This document shows, piece after piece, positions 46,181-56,109 of a DNA stretch of 64,000 nt (its first letter is position 1; every line of letters starts with the position of its first letter). The translations under genes were made by a program, and so were the position numbers. Below the pieces are notes generated by a model. It was not told the origin of the DNA. It did not search any database and saw only the letters and a program-made list of their open reading frames with translations. This DNA is from Eucommia ulmoides (Eukaryota > Streptophyta > Magnoliopsida > Garryales > Eucommiaceae), in assembly GCA_016647705.1 (NCBI GenBank), contig CM028328.1, forward strand, positions 39,966,501 through 40,030,500, written 5' to 3'.

Positions 46181-47515
46181 TCAGCCTTGAGTTAAACAAT
46201 AGAACTTGTTGGCCGGACTGAACTCCCTCTGGACTATCATTTTATCACGCCACCTCTTTGTTTTATCTTTGTAAAGCTTGGCATTCTCATAAGCCTCGTG
46301 CCAGAATTTTTCCATTTCATTCAATTGGAGAAGACGTTGCGTACCGGAAGCTTTTAGGTCAAAGTTGAGTTTCTTAATCGCCCATAATGCACGGTGCTCT
46401 AATTCAACGGGCAAATGACATGCTTTTCTAAACACTAATCGATACGGCGACATGCCGATCGGTATCTTAAAATCCATGCGATACGCCCATAAAGCATCAT
46501 CAAGCTTTACCGCCCAATCCTTGCGATTAGTATGAACCATTTTCTCCAGAACTAGCTTGATTTCTCGGTTTGAAACTTTAGCTTGGCCATTTGTCTGTGG
46601 GTGGTATGGTAGTGCCACCTTGTGTCTAACCCCATACTTTTCCAACAAAGCGCTTAGTATTTTGTTACAAAAGTGGGTTCCCTCATCATTGATTAAGGCT
46701 CGAGGTGTCCCAAATCGTGTCATGACATTTTGTTGAAGGAACTTCAAAACCACTTTGGCGTCATTGGTGGGTGTTGCTACAGCCTTAACCCATTTAGACA
46801 CATAATCCTCCACTAACAAAATATACTCCTTGCCAAATGACGGCGGAAATGGCCCAATGAAATCTTCGCCCCACACATTAAACAACTCAAGCTCAAGAAT
46901 TGATGTCAATGGCAATTCATGCCTTTTTGATATGTTACGCACCCTTTGACATCTATCACAAGTTTTTACAAACGTATACGAATCTTTAAACAAAGAAGGC
47001 CAGTAAAAACCTAATTGAAGTACTTTCGATGCTGTCCGAGTCGCACCAAAATGGCCGCCACAAGGTGATGAATTGCAATGGTAGAGAATACTAGCCATTT
47101 TCTTCTCCGGAACACATCTCCGGATCACCTGATCAGCACATTTTTTGAATAGCAATGGCTCGTCCCACAGATAATACTTTGCATCAAAAAGAAATTTCTT
47201 CCTTTGGGCTTCCGTCAACTCAGGTGGTAACACGTTACATGCAAGATAATTCACAATGTCTGCATACCAAGGAAGTGCATTTTCAACTGAAAATAGTTGT
47301 TCGTCAGGGAACACTTCCGTGATGCTAGACTCCTCACCAACATTTTCTTGAATCAACCTCGACAAATGATCGGCAATAACGTTCTCACTCCCCTTTTTAT
47401 CCCTTCTTTCAGCATCAAACTCTTGTAATAGAAGAATCCACCTTATCAATCTCGGCTTGGCATCTTTCTTTGCAAATAAGTACCGGATAGCCGCGTGATC
47501 CGTGTAGACGATCAC
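46181..47515 (-). pseudogene. Athila pol: end of RNase H and integrase
   Basis: 444 codons open. RNase H end: [37 protein letters not shown]. Integrase: zinc domain with His/His ([12 protein letters not shown]) and Cys/Cys (CDRCQR), then catalytic Asp in WGEDFIGPF, Asp in [10 protein letters not shown] and Glu in SNREIK. The triad is kept. C-terminal part includes [21 protein letters not shown] stop just upstream (47516-47520) separates it from the rest of RNase H. Confidence 0.88.
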
Positions 47516-48772
47516 TTGTCACCCAATGATATAAGACCAGAACTTATCACAAGCAAAGACCACCGCTAGCATTTCTTTTTCAATCGTGGTGTAATTCTCC
47601 TAGGCATCATTCAATGTCTTACTTGCATAATAGATTGAGCGAAAGATCTTCTCCTTCCGTTGGCCTAACACCGCACCAACGGCATAGTCACTCGCATCGC
47701 ATATAATCTCAAATGGCATCTCCCAGTCCGGAGCGACTATTATTGGAGCTGTGATCAACTTCTCCTTTATCGCCTTAAAAGCCTCTATGCAAGCCTCATT
47801 GAATTCAAATGAAATATCCTTCTCAAGAAGGTGACATAATGGCTTCACTGTCTTCGAGAAGTCCTTAATAAAGTGCCGGTAAAAGCCGGCATGCCCCAAG
47901 AAACTTAGAACTCCTTTCACATTAATCAGTGGCGGAAGCTTCTCAAACGTTTCAATCTTTGCTCGGTCCACCTCAAGCCCCTTGGAAGAGACTCGATGAC
48001 CCAAGACAATCCTTTTTTTAACCATAAAGTGGCACTTCTCCCAATTAAGAACTAAATTCTTCTCCTCACGTTGGTCAAGAACAAGCGCCAGATTGTAGAG
48101 ACAGTGATCAAAAGACGACCCAAAGACTGATAAGTCATCCATGAAAATTTCCATTTTCTTTTCCACCATATCAGAAAATATTGCCATCATACACCGTTGA
48201 AAAGTTTCCGGTGTATTGCAAAGGCCGAACAACATACGTCTATAAGCAAACGTCCCATAAGGGCATGTGAAAGTAGTCTTTTCTTGGTCCTCCGGTGCAA
48301 TGGCTAATTGATTGTAACCTGAATAGCCGTCAAGAAAGCAATAGTACTTATATCCGACTAATCGATCTAGCATTTGGTCAATGAAAGGAAGAGAAAAATG
48401 ATCATTCCTCGTCGCCTTATTCAATCTTCTATAATCAATGCACAAACACCATCCCGTGATGGTCTGTGTAGGAATAAGGTCGTCCTTATCATTCTTCACC
48501 ACCGTTATACCTCTTTTCTTGGGCACCACTTGCACCAGGCTAACCCACTCACTATCAGATATAGCATATATAATTCCCGTATTCAAGAGCTTCAACACTT
48601 CCGCTCTCACCACTTCCTTTATAGCTGGATTTAGCCGTCGTTGATGTTCAATGGAGGGTTTGAACGCATCCTCCATCAAAATCTTATGCATGCAAACCGA
48701 GGGGCTAATTTCTTTAATATCCGATATAGACCAAGCAAAAGCGGATCGATGTCTCTTCAAGATTCTCAGCAA
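47516..48772 (-). pseudogene. Athila pol: reverse transcriptase and start of RNase H
   Basis: Open from 48772 to a stop at 47600, then a short piece in the same frame. Shows CIDYRRLNKATRNDHFSLPFID, YCFLDGYSGYNQL, TFAYRRMLFGLCNTPETFQRCM and the catalytic FMDD in IFMDDLSVFG, then LGHRVSSKG and LSFLGHAGFYRHFIKDF. RNase H begins with DASDYAVGAVLGQR. The usual PFGLCNAP is MLFGLCNTP here. Inactive because of the stops at 47600 and upstream. Confidence 0.9.
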
Positions 48773-48784
48773 CTTACTCTCCTT

Positions 48785-49207
48785 TTATTCTGTCAAAGTT
48801 GATGAAATTATAACCGGATTGGTCGAATTCTCTCCCAAAAAGATATACCGAAGATGTTCCGGTAATTTCTTGAGTAATAGTCCACCATGAGGCGGATTTG
48901 ATTTCTCGGGAGAGTTTTCAGCTTCACAAATCTCCGCCACATAAATAGGATGTTCTACATCTTTAGATTGAGCATCTAAAGTCAGCACATAGTCCACAAT
49001 ATCAAGTTCCGTAGTAGAGCCTTCCTCACCAAGATCCCCCATAGATAGGGAATTTGTGAGAGTATGCTCTAACGAATCTATCTCCATATTTGCAAGAAAG
49101 AACTCCCTTACGCAAGAGTCCACAACATCAACTCGATTGCAATTGGGAGGTTCATTCGGAAAGTTCATAGTTCTAAAAATGTTGAACCTTATCTCTTCAT
49201 CATTCAC
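48785..49207 (-). pseudogene. Athila pol: protease to reverse transcriptase linker
   Basis: Acidic linker between stops at 49208-49210 and 48785-48787. Ends LPEHLRYIFLGENSTNPVII, the usual lead-in to Athila reverse transcriptase. Confidence 0.8.
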
Positions 49208-49210
49208 TCT

Positions 49211-50041
49211 TTACGTCAGATTTCCATTATGCACATCAATCAAGACCTTTCCTGTTGCAAGGAAAGGTCTTCCTAGGATGATCGAGATTTCTCTATTTTC
49301 TTTCTTTTCAAGCACAACGAAATCCACCGAAAATATGAATTTGTATACCTTCACTAGCACATCCTCAATGATACCTTTTGGATAGGTTAACAAACGATTC
49401 GCCATTTGAAGAGAGATCATTGTCGGCTTTGCACTCCCAAGTCCTAACTTCTGATAAACGGAAGAAGGCATCAAATTAATACTCGCCCCAAAATCACAAA
49501 GCGCCTTATCAAAATGAGATTTCCTGATAGTACACGGAATTGTGAAACTACCTAGATCCTTCAATCTGGTAGGCAATTTCCTTTGTAGTATTGTACTACA
49601 CTCCTCCGTTAGCTTCACCGTTTCATAATCCTCCAACTTCCTCTTCTTTGTCATGATGTCCTTCAAGAACTTGCCATAGTTGGACATTTGTTCCAATGCA
49701 TCCGCAAAAGGAATATTGATGTGGATTTTCTTGAAAATTTCAAGAAATTTCTCAAATTGGGCATCCAACTTCCTCTTTTGGAATCTTTGAGGGTATGGTA
49801 ATGGGGTTACTAGAATCGGTGGATTCTCTAAAAATTTTACTTGCCCCGGCATTACCCTTTTATCTCTTCTTCTCTCCTTGACTTTCTCTTGGTTCTTATC
49901 CCCATTCAAGTCTTCACTTGACTTCTCATTTCTTTCATCGGTTTTTACTTCAACTTCCTCCTCCACACTTGTTCTTGGTTCATCATGATAAAACTCACGA
50001 CTCACTCTCGGCTCAGTTTTCATAGGCTTGTTCACTTCCAC
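49211..50041 (-). pseudogene. Athila gag end and protease
   Basis: 276 codons. A charged linker is followed by the protease region: IPCTIRKSHFDKALCDFGAS, then INLMPSSVYQKLGLG and ISIILGRPFLAT. The active-site motif is DFGAS where most Athila copies have DLGAS. Confidence 0.85.
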
Positions 50042-50206
50042 GTCTCTTCCGCTCCTCTACTTAATCGCCTTGCATTCTCTAGGGTTGGTTTCCGTGTTGC
50101 TTGGAAACTTTCCCTTTTGTTGCTCTTGGATGGACCTAGCAAGCTGCGCGATTTGAGTCTCTAAAGCCTTCATCGTGGCGTTGGTGTTTGTACAAGTGGT
50201 ATCAAT

Positions 50207-51202
50207 TTAGTCCAGCCGTGTTTCATGTTTGTTCAGCCGGTTATGCATCTCACGCATCATAGTCTGAGTTTTCTTCATAAACGAACCAAACACTTCATCC
50301 AAATTTGACTTTGGATTACGCATTGGTGGTTGTTGAATTTGACGATTGGATTGTATAGGATATCCTGAAGCTTGATTTCCATATCCCGAAGGTGGCCGCA
50401 AAGCGTTCTGATTGTTTGCATATGAGAAGTTCTCATGGTTGCGAAGTCCAGGATTGTAATGAGTTGGAATGTTGGTAGCGGGCCTGAAAGTATAGGCATG
50501 ATTGTTTAGAAAATGGCATTTCTTGAACTCATTATGCAATCCGGATTGAGAACAACTTGTTGCTATCTCCTCCCCTTGACTCGACAAAGCTTATTTTGTA
50601 GACATGGTGACCAATTGATCCAAGAGCTTGGACACTTGGGCCGATAACGTTGCAATATGATCAGATTCTTGGATAGAAGAGACCCGTCTTCCCGTGTTTC
50701 TCTCATTCGGCCATTGATAATTGTTAGCCGCTATTTCTTTCAATAATACATTTACTTCGGTAGGGGTTTTGGACAACAACGATCCCCCTGAGGCTGCATC
50801 TATTATCGTTCTAGTCTAGCCATCCAACCCGTTGTAAAATAATTGGGTTTGAAACCAATCTTGATACCCGAGTTAGGGGCACCTTCTCAATAGGTCCTCA
50901 AATCTCTCCCATGCCTCAAACAACGGCTCAAAGTCTCTTTGGCGAAACTGCGCGATCTCGCCTCGGAGTTGAGAAGTCTTCGCAGGTGGAAAGAACTTAG
51001 TGAGGAACCTTTATGCAAGGTACTCCAAAGTATTAATGCTCCCCGGTTGAATCGTCTGAAACCAACCCCTTGCTCTATCTCGTAAAGAAGATGTAAATAA
51101 CCACAACCGTATGACATCTTTGGCAACTCCATTTACCTTGACAGTGTCACAAATCTCGAGAAAGGTTGCCAAGTGGACGTTGGGGTTTTCGTGAAGATTC
51201 CT
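50207..51202 (-). pseudogene. Athila gag, middle and C-terminal part, several stops
   Basis: Pieces: LHENPNVHLATFLEICDTVK to SLRDRARGWFQTIQPGSIN (51199 down to 51011), stops at 50880-50890 and elsewhere, then SKTPTEVNVLLKEIAANNYQ (50779-50591) and a Gln/Asn/Pro-rich tail (50587-50207). No CCHC knuckle seen, as expected for Athila. Confidence 0.85.
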
Positions 51203-53839
51203 TATAAGACCCTGATTTTTTTTCATATGCACAATTTAAGTTTTATTTTAGCACATTTAAAAATAACGGGGTAGACTGTGTCATTTATTGTTTAATTTCA
51301 AATTTTAGGGGTTAATTCGCAATTTTAAAAATATTAATTTTAGATTTTGGGTTTAACTAAAACTTAAAGGAAATTGAGGGGGGGTTATTATAATTTTTTT
51401 AAATAATTTTTTTTAATCCTTCCTTCTTGACAAAGGAAATCAAACGATATATATATATATATACACACACACACTTGGAAGCAAATAAGCGAGGGAAGAG
51501 ACACGTGGAAAGAGCATTGAATATATATATATGCATATATACACACACGCCTGAACACGGGAGAAAAATAGAAAAAGAAAAAGAAAACGGGAAAGGAAGC
51601 AGAAACATGAAAGAGAGAAAGAAGAGAGAGAGAGGAAGATCGACCGGCAGTAGGTTCGGACATCCAATGAGTGTTTGGTGGTCAGAGATCGTGTGGGGTG
51701 GTGTGCTTGGTCGACGGAGAGCTTCGTGAGGGTGCCGTTGTCAAATTTCAGAAGAGAGGGTGGTGGTTAGGCGAAGGTGGTAGGTGATCGTCACTGGTCG
51801 TCCGGGGAGCATTCGGTCGGCCGTTCAGGTATGAGTGTGTGTGTTTCATGATCATTGTAGTCTCTGGGGTGCTCTTCTCATCCGGTGGGAGTGATCGTTG
51901 TGGGGGAGGTCGTCGAAGTTGTTGCCGGAGTTAGTTAGGTGAGAGAGAGGTTCAGTCGGTGGAGAGTTCATCCAGTTGGTGAGGTGGATGTTCGGTCGGT
52001 CCGTCCAGTTCGTCGGCGGAGTGATAAGATGTGTGTGTGTATGTGATCGCCGGTGTGGTCGCCGGTGGGCATGGGCCGGAGGGGTCTTCGTTGACGGTGA
52101 GGCCGCCGATCGGTGAGGTGAAAGAGAGCGTATCACAGACGTGAAACCAGAAATTCGAGAGAGAGAAGAAGGTTCGGCTCGGTTGGTTCGGCAGAGTGTT
52201 CGGTGTGTGGGTGTTCCTCAGACGGTGATGGTGGCCTGAGTGTTCCGGAGGTGGGTGTGCAGTCGACGGTGTGCTGGTCGTTCGGCGGTGGCTGGTTATG
52301 TTCAAGAAACAGCCGCGAAAAAGAAAAGAAAAAGAAGAAAAAAAAAAAAGAGAAAAAAAGAAGAAAAAAAAAAGAGAAAAGAGGGAAAATTGCAGAAACC
52401 ACCCCAGGAAAATCCAAAACCCATCTCGTGGTCGCTAAACGTTTCAGAAATAGGTGAAACCTCAATCGATTATAAATTCTCGTTAAATTAAATTTTAGTT
52501 AGTGTTACAAATCCTAAAATCATAATAATTTCGTGACGATTAATTAATTTTAAGTACACGGTACATAAAATTAGTAACAATTCGGAATATAGGATCCCCA
52601 TTGCATGATTAGGATACTTTAGATAAGATATTAATTTAGAATCTGCCACTATTAGGTTCGCAGGCACTGGCATCTAGATAAAGTGTGGTCAGTGTCAGTT
52701 TGGCAAAACGGATATCGAGGTGAGTGTACTGTCTTCTTGCCAGACTATTTTTCTATAAATATATGTGATGAGATATGTGATTATTTAAACTGTATGAATT
52801 TATAAATAATATAGATCAAGCAGGATTTGAATAATTTGGTAAATTGGATTTCGATGGTTTTCAAAAAGGAAGGTGAAAATGAATTTCTGTTGGCTTTTGG
52901 TGAAATTGGACGGTGTTTTTAAAAGAGAATAGAAAACATCGGTTTCCTAGAAATGCCTAGTTTTTCTAAAAATAAAGGGTGGAAAAGTGATTTTAATAAA
53001 ATCAGACGTTTTCCTTAAAAGAGAGTGTGATATATGATTTCTGGATTTAAAAGTTGGTTTTGAAAGAAAAGAGATAGACGTGGTAATTAGACGATATTTA
53101 TTGGGTTGTGATTCCATGATGCTGTATCTGATTTTGACAATGCCATAATTGTTTCTCCCCGTAAGGGGTGTGGATTATGTTTTTCCCCGTAAGGGTGTGG
53201 ATTATATTTCTCCCCAAAAAGGGGTGTGGATATTTCGTAGGAAGGCATTTCTACGGATGTTACGGTACCGTTGCAACTCCCGATCGTGAGGTTAAAACGA
53301 TCACTAGGACTGGCCAGTGTGTGTGTGTTGGAGGTGTGTGTTTGAAATTGGTGCTTGAGATGTGGTGTTTTACGTATATTGGTTGAGTTGATATTTCTTA
53401 TTATAATGTTTGGTAGGATTTTGTACTAGATGGAACTTATCTATATTGCATTATTTTTGTTGTTTATATACTTGTGCTTGATCCATACTAAATTGTGAAA
53501 AAATTTAGAACGTAGTAATATTTTAAAAATGTTTTACTAAGAAGGCAGTACACTCGCAGGTACAACAGCTAGGAGTCGGTCCCCTACTGGCACTAGGTAG
53601 AGCTACGTGATGAAGTCATAAAGGCGATTGAGAGAAACTGTCAAAAGCGAACCTATCAAAGGTTCATGAATAAATACTTTTAGTTAATTTAATTTTGGGA
53701 CGGTTGTGTCCCCTATAGTGGGTGTTTGTATTATACAGTAGGTGTATATTGTTATTCATTTGTTAATTTGGGTAATGGTGATGTCATGTTGTAGTCACGC
53801 CCGTCTCGGGATGACGGGTGTCCGGAAGGGGTTGTGACA
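51203..53839 (+). mobile_element. Solo LTR 1 of a large-LTR family (2637 bp), inside Athila gag
   Basis: Flanked by TTCCT (51198-51202 and 53840-53844). Starts TATAAGACC (TGTAAAACC in its sister copy) and ends GGGTTGTGACA. Removing it and one TTCCT restores the Athila gag frame exactly. It contains a (TA)n(CA)n stretch near 51448-51475, a GC-rich GT-repeat leader, a splice-donor-like 'gaggtgagtgtactg' at about 52720, hairpins of type CTCCCC..AAGGGG (53150-53225) and the block GATCGT...ACGATC at 53282-53302. No polyprotein. Element sense is +, judged from the TGTAAYACC-type start shared with the non-coding element at 8636. Confidence 0.85.
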
Positions 53840-53844
53840 TTCCT

Positions 53845-54105
53845 GCCATATTGGTTTTGCTGAACCATATTAATTAAGTCGGGCTTCAACTCAAAGTTAT
53901 TTGCCTGGATCGGCTGCCTCCGGATCCCTGAATAGTTATCCAGCATTAGTGGCCAATAATAGTCCCTAAGGACTCGTTGTGGCCTCTCCTGCTCCGGAGG
54001 TTGAAGTGCGTGCGGCTCCGGTGGTTGTGGAACATTTTCACGTCCCCTGGCCATAGCGGTAGCTTTCTCCTCTTTCTGTTTACCAATGCGTTGACTACGC
54101 TTCAT
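53845..54105 (-). pseudogene. Athila gag, N-terminal part
   Basis: Starts MKRSQRIGKQKEEK, then Pro/Glu-rich sequence, LRDYYWPLMLDNYSGIRRQP and ANNFELKPDLINMVQQNQ, up to the solo LTR. The capsid region continues at 51202. Confidence 0.85.
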
Positions 54106-54235
54106 GCACTGCTTAAGTCAAATAAATAAATCAAATAAACAAATGAATTGAATAAAATTGAAAGCAAAAGAATTATCGTGATTAACATTCAACTACTTGA
54201 TCACAATATCAACTCAATTGAAAAACACCTTGCAG

Positions 54236-54253
54236 TACTCGGCAACGGCGCCA
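54236..54253 (-). other. Athila primer-binding site (tRNA-Asp type)
   Basis: On the - strand TGGCGCCGTTGCCGAGTA, a few bases after the 5' LTR; the common Athila site is TGGCGCCGTTGCCGGGGA. Confidence 0.88.
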
Positions 54254-54259
54254 AAAACT

Positions 54260-55821
54260 TGTACGCGCGAGGATTCACACCATCGTCCTCGCGGTATTGA
54301 CTACTCTCAAGTATACGAGGTCTAGTTTTAATATAATGGATTTTGTAAGATCGGATATCGTTCCACTGAGAATGACGTGTAATATGGTTGAGTATTGTGA
54401 TTTAAATAGTTTGATATTGTCTCGACTAATCATAATTTGTTTGTTTTCTATTTAATATACTAAGATAAATGATAATTATTAGGTTAGTTCTAATTACACT
54501 AATTACTTAGGTATCGATTTCTTTCACATAATGCATAATCGACGTCATTAAGTTAGCTATAATGGTTTTTTATCTATTCTGATAATCTCTGTATCGATAA
54601 CTTCTCCGCTACCTCTCCCGAGTGTAAGACGGGGGATTACACGACTTCGTGTCAACAAATAAGTCCCTTTCAATGCCTTTACAACCCTAGGTCGCGTAAG
54701 TCTTTAGCCAACGTCATGGATTGTATACGTTCTAACGCCCTCTCGGTTCGTTAGAAAGTCACGTTGTATTTACCCTAGTCCGAATTCGGGTTTACCTCTC
54801 CCGAGTGTTAAACCCCGTATTCTCGATTTATCAATACAAGCATAATATCTAGAATAATGGTAAACACAATCAGATTTAGACAAATAACACATTAAAGTAA
54901 CATTAATTCCTTCAACTTAACAATTACATGATTTCGACTACACCTAAGTAACATTTAACTAATACTACAAGATCTTAGCCATATGCCATACAAAATAAGA
55001 GGGATTCAACATTCTTAGATATGAAAAAGTAATTACAAAGATAAAAACAAGAGAAGAATGATCAAATCTGAAAGTGAAACGGTTCACTGTCGCTAATGAT
55101 CGGTCTGCAAGTGAATCTTCTTTACCCGAATGATGAATCTCCTTCGTGATCTTCAAAATATAGCTTAAGAACTCTCTAATAGGGTTAGGGGTTCATCAAC
55201 CACAACTTTCAGACGTGGGAAAGGGGTATAAATAGGCCTAGGGGTTCAAAAATATCTAAACAGATATTTTAGACTGTTCTGCGAAATGTGCCTAGGCGGT
55301 AGAATCTTCGCTTAGGCGGAGTTTAAGTCGGTTAGAATTTCGCCTAAGCGAATGACTAACTTCTTCTCTTCTTTCTTTCTGATTGAATTCCGCCTAGGCG
55401 GATTTTCAGTTGTTCAGCACTTCCAGCAGTTCAGCACTTGCAGCGTTTTGACGGAATTCCGTTTAGACGGTGGAAACTTCGCCTAGGCAGATTTTAATAC
55501 TTCAGCGCTATCAACCTTCTGACGGATTTTCACCTAGGTGGTGGAAACTTTGCCTAGGCGGATTTCAACATTTGCAACTTTCTGATGGATTTTCGCCTAG
55601 GCGGTGGAAACTTCGCCTAGGCGGAATTGCGCTGTTATTTGAAATCTTTGTTTTTTTTATCTTTTAGCTACCCTTTTCTCCACCATTTCGCTCAGTTTGC
55701 CGATTGTTTACGTCATTTCTCCTGACTAATAAAAATAGCTAAAAAGATATTCAAACTTCAATAAAATACTCGAAAACTAACAAATTCGGTTTATAATTTG
55801 ATAGGTATTTTACACCTATCA
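54260..55821 (-). repeat. Athila 5' LTR (1562 bp)
   Basis: On the + strand reads TGTACGCGCGA ... CACCTATCA. Nearly the same length as the 3' LTR. Confidence 0.92.
55291..55628. repeat. CCGCCTAGGCGG array in the Athila 5' LTR
   Basis: About ten copies, with a small deletion and a duplicated 'ttcagcacttccagcag' linker compared with the 3' LTR array. Confidence 0.9.
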
Positions 55822-56109
55822 GAAGACTATTTTCTGCTAGACGATGGTAAGATTCAAAAGGCCTTTGCAAAATTCGAGAATAAGCCCATTCCTAGCTTTA
55901 ATGAGATTGAGTTAATTAATTTGGGGACACCGGAGGACCTAAAAGAAGTAAAAATTGGGTTGGACCTCACCGCCCTAGAGAAGAAGGAATTGACAGTTGC
56001 TGAAGCCAGGGAGCATTTCGGTCAAGTAAAAGTTGAGAAAACTGAGGCCTGCAGTTAGTCTCAAAGTCAAGGAGGAGATAATGAAACAATTTAATGACTA
56101 GACCATTAA
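55822..56109 (+). pseudogene. Tat element B, segment before reverse transcriptase
   Basis: Encodes DYFLLDDGKIQKAFAKFENK, then ELINLGTPEDLKEVKIG and VKEEIMKQFN, the usual lead-in to Tat reverse transcriptase, with stops near the end. Interrupted at 56110. Confidence 0.8.

Larger units (their letters stand above)
40356..55821 (-). mobile_element. Athila-type Ty3 retrotransposon, structurally complete, coding region mutated
   Basis: LTRs 54260-55821 (5' end on the - strand) and 40356-41918; exact target duplication GAAGA at 40351-40355 and 55822-55826. The primer site has the tRNA-Asp pattern typical of Athila, and the polypurine tract is TTTGGGGGTATT. Order on the - strand: gag, protease, reverse transcriptase, RNase H, integrase, a CCGCCTAGGCGG-rich segment, an env-position reading frame, 3' LTR. 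The total is 15.5 kb including a 2.6-kb solo LTR in gag. Several stop codons interrupt gag and pol, so it cannot move on its own. The LTRs look about 93-95% alike by eye, making it younger than either Tat element. Confidence 0.93.

Noticed and set aside
51427-52491. Lys- and Ser-rich frames in the solo LTR
   Set aside because: Low complexity from GT/CA repeats and A-rich runs; not shared as a protein with the sister copy at 56110-58807.
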